Source: Candidatus Rhodoferax odensensis (GTDB lineage: Bacteria > Pseudomonadota > Gammaproteobacteria > Burkholderiales > Burkholderiaceae_C). Taken from it: a stretch of 64,000 nt of DNA. The notes below the pieces were generated by a model that made no database searches, was not told the origin of the DNA, and saw nothing but the letters and a program-made list of their open reading frames with translations. Each line of letters starts with the position of its first letter. The first letter of the stretch is position 1. Location of the stretch: the NCBI GenBank assembly GCA_016718405.1, contig JADKDJ010000013.1:86763-150762 (forward strand), read 5' to 3'. Position numbers and translations under genes: made by a program. Positions 8,313 to 15,314 of this stretch are shown here, piece by piece.

Positions 8313-10277
8313 TCAGCCCTTCTTGACTTCCTTCACTTCCGCATCGACCACGTTGTCGTCTTGCGCCTTGGAGGCACTGCCAGCATCGCCGCCACCGTGT
8401 GGTGGTTCGGACCCGCCAGCACCCGCCGCAGCGGCTTCGGCGGCTTGTTTGGCCTGCATGTCGGCGTACATCTTCTCGCCGAGTTTCTGGCTGGCTGCCA
8501 TCAATGCGTTGCTCTTGGCTTCCAGCGCTTCCTTGTCGGAGCCCTTGAGTGCTTCTTCCAGATCTTTGATGGCGGCCTCGATTTTTTCCTTTTCGCCCGC
8601 CTCCAGCTTGTCGCCATATTCGGTCAGGCTCTTCTTCACGCTGTGAACGTTGGCGTCGGCCTGGTTCTTGGCCTGCACCAATTCGAGCTTCTTCTTGTCT
8701 TCCGAGGCGTTCAGCTCGGCGTCTTTGACCATTTGCTGAATCTCGGCCTCGGTCAAGCCGGAGTTGGCCTTGATCGTGATCTTGTTTTCTTTGCCGGTGC
8801 CCTTGTCTTTCGCGCCCACATGCAGGATGCCATTGGCGTCAATATCGAACGACACTTCGATTTGGGGTGTGCCGCGGGTTGCCGGCGGAATGCCTTCCAG
8901 ATTGAACTCACCCAGCAGCTTGTTGCCCGATGCGATCTCGCGCTCGCCCTGGAACACCTTGATGGTCACCGCCGGCTGGTTGTCGTCGGCGGTCGAGAAG
9001 GTCTGGGCAAACTTCGTCGGGATCGTGGTGTTCTTGGTGATCATCTTGGTCATCACGCCACCCAGGGTCTCGATGCCCAGGGACAGGGGCGTGACGTCCA
9101 GCAGCAGCACGTCCTTGCGGTCGCCGGTGAGCACCTGGCCCTGAATGGCAGCGCCCACGGCCACGGCTTCATCCGGGTTGACGTCCTTGCGTGGCTCCCT
9201 GCCGAACAGCTCCTTGACCTTTTCCTGCACCTTGGGCATACGCGTCATGCCGCCGACCAAAATCACGTCGTGGATGTCGGCCACGCTCACACCTGCATCC
9301 TTGATGGCGGTGCGGCAAGGCGAAATGGTGCGCTCAATCAGCTCTTCCACCAGGGACTCCAGCTTGGCCCGCGTCAGTTTAATGTTGAGGTGTTTGGGCC
9401 CCGAGGCATCAGCCGTAACGTAAGGCAGGTTGATGTCGGTCTGGGCGCTGCTGGAGAGCTCAATCTTGGCCTTCTCGGCGGCTTCCTTCAGGCGTTGCAA
9501 GGCGAGCACGTCCTTGCCCAAGTCCACGCCCTGGTCCTTCTTGAACTCGGCGATGATGTAGTCGATGATGCGCTGGTCGAAGTCCTCGCCACCCAGGAAG
9601 GTGTCGCCGTTGGTAGACAACACTTCGAACTGCTTCTCGCCATCGACATCGGCAATTTCGATGATGGACACGTCGAATGTGCCGCCGCCGAGGTCGTACA
9701 CGGCAATCTTGCGGTCACCCTTTTCATTCTTGTCCAGGCCGAAGGCCAGCGCAGCGGCGGTGGGTTCGTTGATGATGCGCTTGACATCGAGCCCGGCGAT
9801 GCGACCGGCATCTTTGGTGGCCTGCCGCTGGGCGTCGTTGAAGTAGGCCGGCACCGTGATCACGGCGTCGGTAACCGCTTCGCCCAGGTAGTCTTCGGCG
9901 GTCTTCTTCATCTTGCGCAGAATATCGGCGCTGACTTGCTGCGGGGCCATTTTGGAACCACGCACTTCGACCCAGGCATCACCGTTATCCGCGGCGGCGA
10001 TCTTGTAGGGCATCAGGTCGATGTCCTTTTGCACTTCCTTTTCAGAGAATTTGCGCCCGATCAGGCGTTTGACCGCGTACAAGGTGTTCTTGGGATTGGT
10101 CACCGCCTGGCGCTTGGCCGACGCGCCGACCAGTACCTCACCGTCTTCCTGGTAGGCAATGATCGAGGGCGTGGTGCGCGCGCCTTCCGAGTTCTCAATC
10201 ACTTTTGCCACATTGCCTTCCATGATCGCCACGCAGCTGTTGGTGGTGCCAAGGTCAATACCAATAATACGTCCCAT
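8313..10277 (-). CDS. dnaK: chaperone DnaK (Hsp70)
   Basis: DnaK, 654 residues. The nucleotide-binding domain starts MGRIIGIDLGTTNSCVA and contains the signatures VYDLGGGTFDVSI and ILVGGMTRMP. The linker DVLLLDVTPLSLGIE leads to the substrate-binding domain and lid, and the C-terminus ends acidic (DAEVKEVKKG), as in other DnaKs. It binds hydrophobic segments of unfolded proteins in an ATP cycle run with DnaJ and GrpE. The ATG at 10277 has an AAGGAAG ribosome-binding site a few bases upstream. It lies between grpE and dnaJ, the usual order in betaproteobacteria. Confidence 0.99.
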   Translation of the reverse strand: MGRIIGIDLGTTNSCVAIMEGNVAKVIENSEGARTTPSIIAYQEDGEVLVGASAKRQAVTNPKNTLYAVKRLIGRKFSEKEVQKDIDLMPYKIAAADNGDAWVEVRGSKMAPQQVSADILRKMKKTAEDYLGEAVTDAVITVPAYFNDAQRQATKDAGRIAGLDVKRIINEPTAAALAFGLDKNEKGDRKIAVYDLGGGTFDVSIIEIADVDGEKQFEVLSTNGDTFLGGEDFDQRIIDYIIAEFKKDQGVDLGKDVLALQRLKEAAEKAKIELSSSAQTDINLPYVTADASGPKHLNIKLTRAKLESLVEELIERTISPCRTAIKDAGVSVADIHDVILVGGMTRMPKVQEKVKELFGREPRKDVNPDEAVAVGAAIQGQVLTGDRKDVLLLDVTPLSLGIETLGGVMTKMITKNTTIPTKFAQTFSTADDNQPAVTIKVFQGEREIASGNKLLGEFNLEGIPPATRGTPQIEVSFDIDANGILHVGAKDKGTGKENKITIKANSGLTEAEIQQMVKDAELNASEDKKKLELVQAKNQADANVHSVKKSLTEYGDKLEAGEKEKIEAAIKDLEEALKGSDKEALEAKSNALMAASQKLGEKMYADMQAKQAAEAAAAGAGGSEPPHGGGDAGSASKAQDDNVVDAEVKEVKKG

Positions 10278-10364
10278 GATGCTTCCTTCTTTTCGGTTGG
10301 GGCGGTAGCCGTCACTGCGTGGCGACTGGGTGCCCGACAAAGTTGATGAACTGAACTGTTTTTA

Positions 10365-10392
10365 ACTTGTGGATAACTTGAGATATTTCAAG
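10365..10392 (-). promoter_or_regulatory. possible second sigma-32 promoter before dnaK
   Basis: On the minus strand CTTGAAA (10392-10386) exactly matches the heat-shock -35 element. After a 13-bp spacer, CCACAAGT (10372-10365) is a partial match to CCCCATNT. It lies in the 127-bp grpE-dnaK gap. The -10 match is weak, and the site also overlaps a small inverted repeat. Confidence 0.4.
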
Positions 10393-10404
10393 TCTCGATC
10401 GTGC

Positions 10405-10965
10405 CTATTTTGCGGCGGCGACCGTCACCAGGGCGGGGCGCAGCACCCGCTCCGCAATGGAGTAGCCCTTTTGCAGGACGCCGACCACCGTGTTGGCCTC
10501 CAGATCTGAGGGGACGACACTGATCGCCTGGTGCTGATGCGGATCGAATTTGGTGCCTGCGGCGGGGTTGATGGCCAGCACCTTGTTGCGCTCCAGGGCC
10601 GACAGCAGTTGTCGCAGTGTCGCTTGCGCGCCTTCACGAATCTGCTCGACGCTGGCGTCCTGGATCAGCAATCCGGCCTCCAGACTGTCTGCCACGGGAA
10701 GCAGGCTTTCGGCGAAGCTCTCCACCGCAAATTTGCGGGCTTTTGAAATCTCATCGTCGGCGCGACGGCGCGCGTTTTCCGCCTCGGCTTTTGCGCGTAG
10801 GTACTGGTCGGCGAGTTCCGCGCTTTTGGCCTGCAGCTCGGTCAGGCTGGCCTGGGCTTTGGCCAGAGCCTCAGCGTCGTTGGCGGCCTGGCCAGCCAAC
10901 TGCTCGTCTTCGCTTTGATAGGCCTCGGTGCCCGGGTGGGGTGAGTTTGGATTGGATTCAGACAT
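10405..10965 (-). CDS. grpE: nucleotide exchange factor GrpE
   Basis: GrpE of 186 residues releases ADP from DnaK and acts as a thermosensor in the chaperone cycle. A long N-terminal coiled coil (about residues 25-95, LAKAQASLTELQAKSAELAD...) precedes the compact beta domain. The C-terminal signature FDPHQHQAISVVPS and VVGVLQKGYSIAERVLRPALV are typical. The ATG at 10965 has no clear Shine-Dalgarno sequence; instead GACCCC sits right before it and can pair with an upstream GGGGTC (see the regulatory entry). Confidence 0.97.
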   Translation of the reverse strand: MSESNPNSPHPGTEAYQSEDEQLAGQAANDAEALAKAQASLTELQAKSAELADQYLRAKAEAENARRRADDEISKARKFAVESFAESLLPVADSLEAGLLIQDASVEQIREGAQATLRQLLSALERNKVLAINPAAGTKFDPHQHQAISVVPSDLEANTVVGVLQKGYSIAERVLRPALVTVAAAK

Positions 10966-11012
10966 TGGGGTCAGCCACGGTTACTAAAACAACGACCCCA
11001 GATTGGGGTCGT
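10966..11012 (-). promoter_or_regulatory. alternative hairpins before grpE (terminator or start-site sequestration)
   Basis: On the minus strand ACGACCCCA (11012-11004) and TGGGGTCGT (11000-10992) form a hairpin followed by TTGTTTT, which could end the upstream FKBP transcript. The same TGGGGTC can instead pair with a second GACCCCA at 10972-10966, directly before the grpE ATG, and hide the start. The two structures exclude each other. Whether the second forms depends on where transcription starts. Confidence 0.5.
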
Positions 11013-11029
11013 GTTGGTCGGATTTCAAG
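11002..11029 (-). promoter_or_regulatory. sigma-32 heat-shock promoter of grpE-dnaK-dnaJ
   Basis: CTTGAAA (11029-11023), a 14-bp spacer and CCCCAAT (11008-11002) closely match the RpoH consensus CTTGAAA-N11-16-CCCCATNT. It lies 37-64 bp upstream of grpE on the correct strand. The -10 element is also one arm of the hairpin described for 10966-11012. Confidence 0.75.
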
Positions 11030-11105
11030 AGGGAGGTGCGAAGCGGCGTATCGCTGCCTTGTGAACAGTGCCGGCTGTCTGTCCTCCCGGCATCTACCGG
11101 TCCGC

Positions 11106-11459
11106 TTAACCGGACACGCCCAGCAGTTCAACGGTGAACTTCAGCGTGGCGTTGGGTGGAATCACACCGCCTGCGCCGCGTGTGCCATAGCCGAGGGCCG
11201 CGGGGATGATCAGATCGCGCTCGCCGCCCACCTTCATGCCCGCAACACCTTCGTCCCAGCCCTTGATCACCATGCCAGCACCCAGCGAGAACACAAACGG
11301 GTCGTTGCGGTCCTTGCTGGAATCAAACTTGGCGCCTTGCACACCGTCATTAAAAAGCCAACCGGTGTAGTGGACGGTCACACGTTGACCTTTGCTTGCT
11401 TCGGCGCCGGTGCCGAGTTTGGTGTCTTCGTATTGGAGGCCGGATGCGGTAGTGGTCAT
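11106..11459 (-). CDS. FKBP-type peptidyl-prolyl cis-trans isomerase
   Basis: This is a single FKBP domain of 117 residues without a signal peptide, so it is probably cytoplasmic. It catalyses cis-trans isomerisation of proline peptide bonds. Conserved features: VTVHYTGWLFNDG, FDSSKDRNDPFVFSLG, VIKGWDEGVAGMKVGGERDLIIPAALGYG and the closing NATLKFTVELLGV. It resembles small stand-alone FkpB/FbpA-like FKBPs rather than SlyD, since it has no His-rich tail or IF insert. It lies upstream of grpE in the same direction, with a possible terminator between them. Confidence 0.93.
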   Translation of the reverse strand: MTTTASGLQYEDTKLGTGAEASKGQRVTVHYTGWLFNDGVQGAKFDSSKDRNDPFVFSLGAGMVIKGWDEGVAGMKVGGERDLIIPAALGYGTRGAGGVIPPNATLKFTVELLGVSG

Positions 11460-11656
11460 GTTGTTGTCCCCGATGGAGTGAAGCGGATCGCGGTGTCAGT
11501 CGATCGCGAGTGGAGTTCGTTATGAAGCAGCCGGTAATTATGCCAGTACGGCCATCGGCGACAACTGCCCGTGCGGGTTGGATTGCGGCAATTGCTGGGC
11601 CGCAAACTTCACGCGCCAACATGCCGAGCAGGGCCGACTGGTAGCGGCCCGTAGGT

Positions 11657-11968
11657 TTATTTGGTTTTTTTGGCCTGACTACTGGCCCACTTTGCGGCAA
11701 ACGGTTGCACATCACTCAGCCGCTTGACCAGATCGGCGCCCAACGCCGTCAAAATGTAGCCTTCTGCGCCGTGTGTCATCAAACCGGCCTGGCGCATCTC
11801 CTTGACGCGCGTATTCAGGGTGTTGGGCGTTATGCCGCCCACACTGTCTTGCAGTAGCCGAAAGGTCTGAGCGTGGCCGTCCTTGAGAGCCCATAACACG
11901 CGGATGGCATAACGGGATTCAAGCAAACTCAACAATTGCCCGATGGCCGCGTTTTCTTTTGAACTCAT
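11657..11968 (-). CDS. small winged-helix regulator (HxlR-like)
   Basis: This 103-residue single-domain DNA-binding protein has the HxlR-like layout: a helix (GQLLSLLESRYAIRVLWALKDG), a recognition helix-turn-helix (LLQDSVGGITPNTLNTRVKEMRQAGLM) and a wing (GAEGYILTALGADLVKRL). HxlR proteins are dimeric repressors or activators that respond to small molecules or redox state. Its target is unknown. The ATG at 11968 was chosen because AGGAG lies about 9 bp upstream. The N-terminal Cys common in redox-sensing HxlR proteins is not seen, and the C-terminus is Lys-rich (SSQAKKTK). Confidence 0.75.
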   Translation of the reverse strand: MSSKENAAIGQLLSLLESRYAIRVLWALKDGHAQTFRLLQDSVGGITPNTLNTRVKEMRQAGLMTHGAEGYILTALGADLVKRLSDVQPFAAKWASSQAKKTK

Positions 11969-12090
11969 TGCCCGACTCTCCTGTATGCGCCCTACACACG
12001 GGCTCGCCATCGGGGAAGGGTAGTCCCGGTACCACGGCAGCCGTCACGGTGTGTTGTTATCAGATCAAACTATAGCGCAGATTTCCGTTT

Positions 12091-12107
12091 GCTACTAGTT
12101 TTATAGC
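12091..12107 (+). repeat. GCTAC-N7-(A/G)TAGC repeat in the 11969-12327 gap
   Basis: GCTACTAGTTTTATAGC differs from the copy at 46117 by one base. It lies in the 359-bp divergent gap between the HxlR-like gene and comFB. The rest of this gap has no open frame I can support and no clear promoter. Confidence 0.5.
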
Positions 12108-12327
12108 TGTGAAATATGTCGCAGCGCTATTGTCAGAGATCAAGGTCTGGCGGGCGGACGGTCCGCAGGCTCAGACAAAGCTTCAAACCAATGGCGTGCC
12201 GCGACCGCCACGGGCGACCAATCGCCAGTCCTGTCACTGACACCGCGGCCAAGCCGCTTGTCAGCCGGCGTCTGAACTGCTAAGGTAGCCCGACCATTCC
12301 TTTTGGCCCAGCGCGTCGGAGTATTTC

Positions 12328-12627
12328 ATGGTGATCAATTTCGAGCAAGTCCACAACTACTACGAACGGCTCGTATTTGAAGAAGTAGTACGCCGCTCAG
12401 CCAGTCGCACCGACCTGACTTCGGACATGCTGGCTGACATGTGCTGCGTTGCGCTCAATCGCTTGCCCGCGAGGTATGTTCGCCACGACGTGGACATGAT
12501 GTTCTATTTGACCGAGCATGAGCGGCACGCCATCGAGCTGGCCATGGACGAGGCCTTGGACTTTGCCTTCAGTTTCGTGACCGAGCGTGCCGCCAAGCGT
12601 GGCGTACCGATCGACTCGACCGACTGA
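12328..12627 (+). CDS. ComFB-family protein (putative c-di-nucleotide receptor)
   Basis: The 99-residue protein fits the late-competence ComFB family: an N-terminal VHNYYERLVFEEVVRR helix, then DMLADMCCVALNRLPARYVRHDVDMMFYLTEHE and a final helix (AMDEALDFAFSFVTERAAKR). ComFB of Bacillus has no known function in DNA uptake; cyanobacterial members have been reported to bind cyclic dinucleotides. Here it is a single gene divergent from the HxlR-like regulator and convergent with rpoD. A GGAG element lies upstream of the ATG. A c-di-GMP role would fit the diguanylate cyclase at 23110, but that link is inference. Confidence 0.8.
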   Translation: MVINFEQVHNYYERLVFEEVVRRSASRTDLTSDMLADMCCVALNRLPARYVRHDVDMMFYLTEHERHAIELAMDEALDFAFSFVTERAAKRGVPIDSTD

Positions 12628-12629
12628 CA

Positions 12630-12649
12630 GGGCCCGCGCCGGCGGGCCC
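12630..12649. terminator. GC-rich hairpin between convergent comFB and rpoD
   Basis: GGGCCCGC (12630-12637) and GCGGGCCC (12642-12649) form an 8-bp stem with a 4-base loop. It has no T run on either side, so any termination would be weak, but its place between converging genes suggests it serves both. Confidence 0.5.
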
Positions 12650-12661
12650 CATCGGTCCGAA

Positions 12662-15040
12662 CTACAGCGTGTCGGTAAAACTGCGCAGTTTGTCTGAGCG
12701 GCTGGGGTGCTTGAGCTTGCGCAGGGCCTTGGCTTCTATTTGACGAATGCGCTCGCGCGTCACGTCAAACTGTTTGCCCACTTCTTCCAGTGTGTGGTCG
12801 CTGGTCATCTCGATGCCAAAGCGCATGCGCAGCACCTTGGCTTCGCGCGGGGTCAGGCTGTCCAGGATGTCCTTGACCACGTCGCGCAGGCCGGCTTGCA
12901 TGGCGGCCTCCATCGGCGCGGTGTTGGCGCTGTCTTCGATGAAGTCGCCCAGGTGGGAATCGTCATCGTCCCCGATCGGTGTTTCCATCGAAATCGGCTC
13001 CTTGGCGATCTTCATGATCTTGCGGATCTTGTCTTCCGGTATCTCCATCTTGGCGGCCAGCACACTGGCGTCGGGCTCGAAGCCGAACTCCTGCAAGTGC
13101 TGACGGCTGATACGGTTCATCTTGTTGATGGTCTCGATCATGTGCACCGGAATGCGGATGGTGCGCGCCTGGTCCGCGATCGAGCGCGTGATGGCCTGGC
13201 GAATCCACCAGGTGGCGTAGGTCGAGAACTTGTAGCCGCGGCGGTATTCGAACTTGTCCACTGCCTTCATCAGGCCGATGTTGCCTTCCTGGATCAGGTC
13301 CAGGAATTGCAAGCCGCGGTTGGTGTATTTCTTGGCAATCGAAATGACCAGGCGCAGGTTGGCCTCGATCATCTCCTTCTTGGCGGCGCGCGAGGAGGAT
13401 TCACCTTCGTTCATGCGCTTGTTGATGTCCTTGAGCTGGTCCAGCGGCACCACCACGCGCGACTGCAGGTCGGTCAGCTTTTGCTGCAGGTCCTGCACCG
13501 GCGGAATGTTGCGCCCCATGATGGCGCTCCAGGGTTTGCTGGCGGCGGTTTGCTTCTCGATCCACTTCAGGTTGAGCAATTGGCTCGGCACTTTGTTGCC
13601 GGCCTTATCGCGCCCGCTGAAGTCGGCGATGAAGTTCTCTTGGGGGTAGCCGCACTTGTCCACAATGATGCGGCGCAGTTCGCGCTCCTTTTTGCGGATG
13701 TCGTCCACCTGGGCGCGCACCATGTCGCACAGCTTCTCAATCGCCTTGGCAGTGAAACGGATCGACATCAACTCCTCGCTCAAGGCTCGCTGTGCCTTGA
13801 CGTAGTTGGGCGTGCCGTAGCCTTCCTTGTCATAAATCTTGTGGACCTTTTCAAACAGCTCGCGCAGCCGGTCAAAGCGACTGAGGGCCTCACGCTTGAG
13901 TTCTTCCAGCTTCTTGGTCAGCGCTTTGGAGCCACCCTTGCCGTCATCGTCGTCGTCGGCGTCGAACTCGTCGAAGTCTTCTTCGGCCACGTAGTCGTCG
14001 GCTTCGTTCGGGTTGGAGAAGCCATCGACCACGGTGGTGATGACGATCTTGCCTTCGCGAATTTCCTCACCCAGACGCAGGATCTCGGCGATCGTGGCGG
14101 GCGACGCAGAGATTGCCTCCATCATCGCCATCAGACCGCCTTCGATGCGCTTGGCGATTTCGATTTCGCCTTCGCGTGTGAGCAACTCCACGGTGCCCAT
14201 TTCGCGCATGTACATGCGTACCGGGTCGGTGGTGCGGCCGAACTCGCTGTCGACGGTGCTGAGCGCGGCCTCGGCCTCTTCTTCAGCTTCCTCTTCAGTG
14301 GCCGCAGTGGGGCCGTTGTTGTTGAGCAGCAGGGTTTCGGCGTCGGGTGTTTGCTCGTAGACGGCCACGCCCATGTCGTTCAACATGGAGATCACCACCT
14401 CCAGCGTTTCGGCGTCGACCAATTTGTCGGGCAGGTGGTCCGAGATCTCGCCATGGGTCAGGTAGCCGCGCGTTTTACCCAGCTTGATCAGGGCCTTCAA
14501 ACGCAGGCGGCGTTTGGCCATGTCTTCCTCGGACAGGACCGTCTCGTCCAGGCCGAACTCCTTCATCAAGGCGCGTTCCTTCGCCTTGCTGATTTTCATG
14601 CGCAAGGGCTTGACCTTCTCGCCGGGCGTTGCGGCCGGCTCCTCGGCAAACTCGGCCTCGATGTCGGACAGGTCCAGATCGCCTTCGGGTTTGGCCGCGT
14701 TCTTTGGCTTGCGCCCACGTTTGGCCCCGGTCTTGGGAGGCGCTTCGGATTCAGTGCTTGCTGCCTTGGGTGGACGCCCGGGCTTCTTCTTTACAACAGC
14801 TTCGGGTGCCGCGGCGGCGCTTGCATGCTTCTTGGCTTCAGGGGTGGCGCTCGGGGCGTGATTTGCGGGAGACTTGGTGGCGGGCACTGCTTGCACTTTC
14901 GGGTTGGGCTTGGTAGATGTCTTGGCGGTCGACTTGTCCAAGGACTTGGCAGCCGACGAATGGGCTACGGTCTTGGCGACACGCTTTTCGGTGGGCTTGG
15001 GCTGCGACTGGACGGACTTCTTGGGCTTTTGAGCGGGCAT
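12662..15040 (-). CDS. rpoD: RNA polymerase primary sigma factor RpoD (sigma-70)
   Basis: This 792-residue sigma-70 recognises -10/-35 promoters for most housekeeping genes. Region 1.1 (SDHLPDKLVDAETLEVVISMLNDMGV), region 1.2 (DPVRMYMREMGTVELLTREGEIEIAKRIE), an acidic nonconserved region (DADDDDDGK), region 2 (LRLVISIAKKYTNRGLQFLDLIQEGNIGLMKAV, YATWWIRQAI), region 3 and region 4.2 (TLEEVGKQFDVTRERIRQIEAKALRKL) are all present. It is longer than E. coli RpoD (613 aa) because of a roughly 120-residue Lys/Ala/Pro-rich N-terminus with two AT-hook-like motifs (KKKPGRPPK at 84-92, KRGRKPK at 107-113). It follows dnaG by 274 bp. Confidence 0.98.
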   Translation of the reverse strand: MPAQKPKKSVQSQPKPTEKRVAKTVAHSSAAKSLDKSTAKTSTKPNPKVQAVPATKSPANHAPSATPEAKKHASAAAAPEAVVKKKPGRPPKAASTESEAPPKTGAKRGRKPKNAAKPEGDLDLSDIEAEFAEEPAATPGEKVKPLRMKISKAKERALMKEFGLDETVLSEEDMAKRRLRLKALIKLGKTRGYLTHGEISDHLPDKLVDAETLEVVISMLNDMGVAVYEQTPDAETLLLNNNGPTAATEEEAEEEAEAALSTVDSEFGRTTDPVRMYMREMGTVELLTREGEIEIAKRIEGGLMAMMEAISASPATIAEILRLGEEIREGKIVITTVVDGFSNPNEADDYVAEEDFDEFDADDDDDGKGGSKALTKKLEELKREALSRFDRLRELFEKVHKIYDKEGYGTPNYVKAQRALSEELMSIRFTAKAIEKLCDMVRAQVDDIRKKERELRRIIVDKCGYPQENFIADFSGRDKAGNKVPSQLLNLKWIEKQTAASKPWSAIMGRNIPPVQDLQQKLTDLQSRVVVPLDQLKDINKRMNEGESSSRAAKKEMIEANLRLVISIAKKYTNRGLQFLDLIQEGNIGLMKAVDKFEYRRGYKFSTYATWWIRQAITRSIADQARTIRIPVHMIETINKMNRISRQHLQEFGFEPDASVLAAKMEIPEDKIRKIMKIAKEPISMETPIGDDDDSHLGDFIEDSANTAPMEAAMQAGLRDVVKDILDSLTPREAKVLRMRFGIEMTSDHTLEEVGKQFDVTRERIRQIEAKALRKLKHPSRSDKLRSFTDTL

Positions 15041-15252
15041 TTAGGAACCTCGGAACTTCAAGAACGGACAGAGTGAACAAGCGCCGACGCGAGCGGCGTA
15101 GTTGAAAGCGGAGGAGGCAATCCCCCTGGCAAGATGTCTGGGCGAACATTTGGGATGCAGTCCTTGCGGTGAGGGTGCCGGTTGTGAGCATCTTGCTCAG
15201 CGGTTGGCGGGGCCCGGAGGTGCTGCTGTCGCTCTTGCCGAATCAACCTGGA

Positions 15253-15258
15253 ATTATA
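15253..15258 (-). promoter_or_regulatory. -10 element of a likely rpoD promoter
   Basis: A perfect TATAAT on the minus strand, in the context CGCTATAATTCC, lies in the dnaG-rpoD gap about 210 bp before the rpoD start. No clear -35 is seen at 16-18 bp. It would let rpoD be transcribed apart from dnaG and leaves a long 5' leader. Confidence 0.5.
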
Positions 15259-15314
15259 GCGCGGGATTGCAGATTTCCTAGCGTTGCGACAGGTATTTTT
15301 ACAGAAACCAACCG

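Noticed and set aside
8199..10346. 715-codon open frame antisense to dnaK
   Set aside because: It is the complement of a highly conserved gene with biased codons; its translation is low-complexity His/Leu/Val/Gly and matches no family. Similar long antisense frames over dnaJ, rpoD, aceA, thrS and purL were rejected for the same reason.
12707..15076. 789-codon open frame antisense to rpoD
   Set aside because: Mirror of the sigma factor's codon pattern; no start signal or domain.
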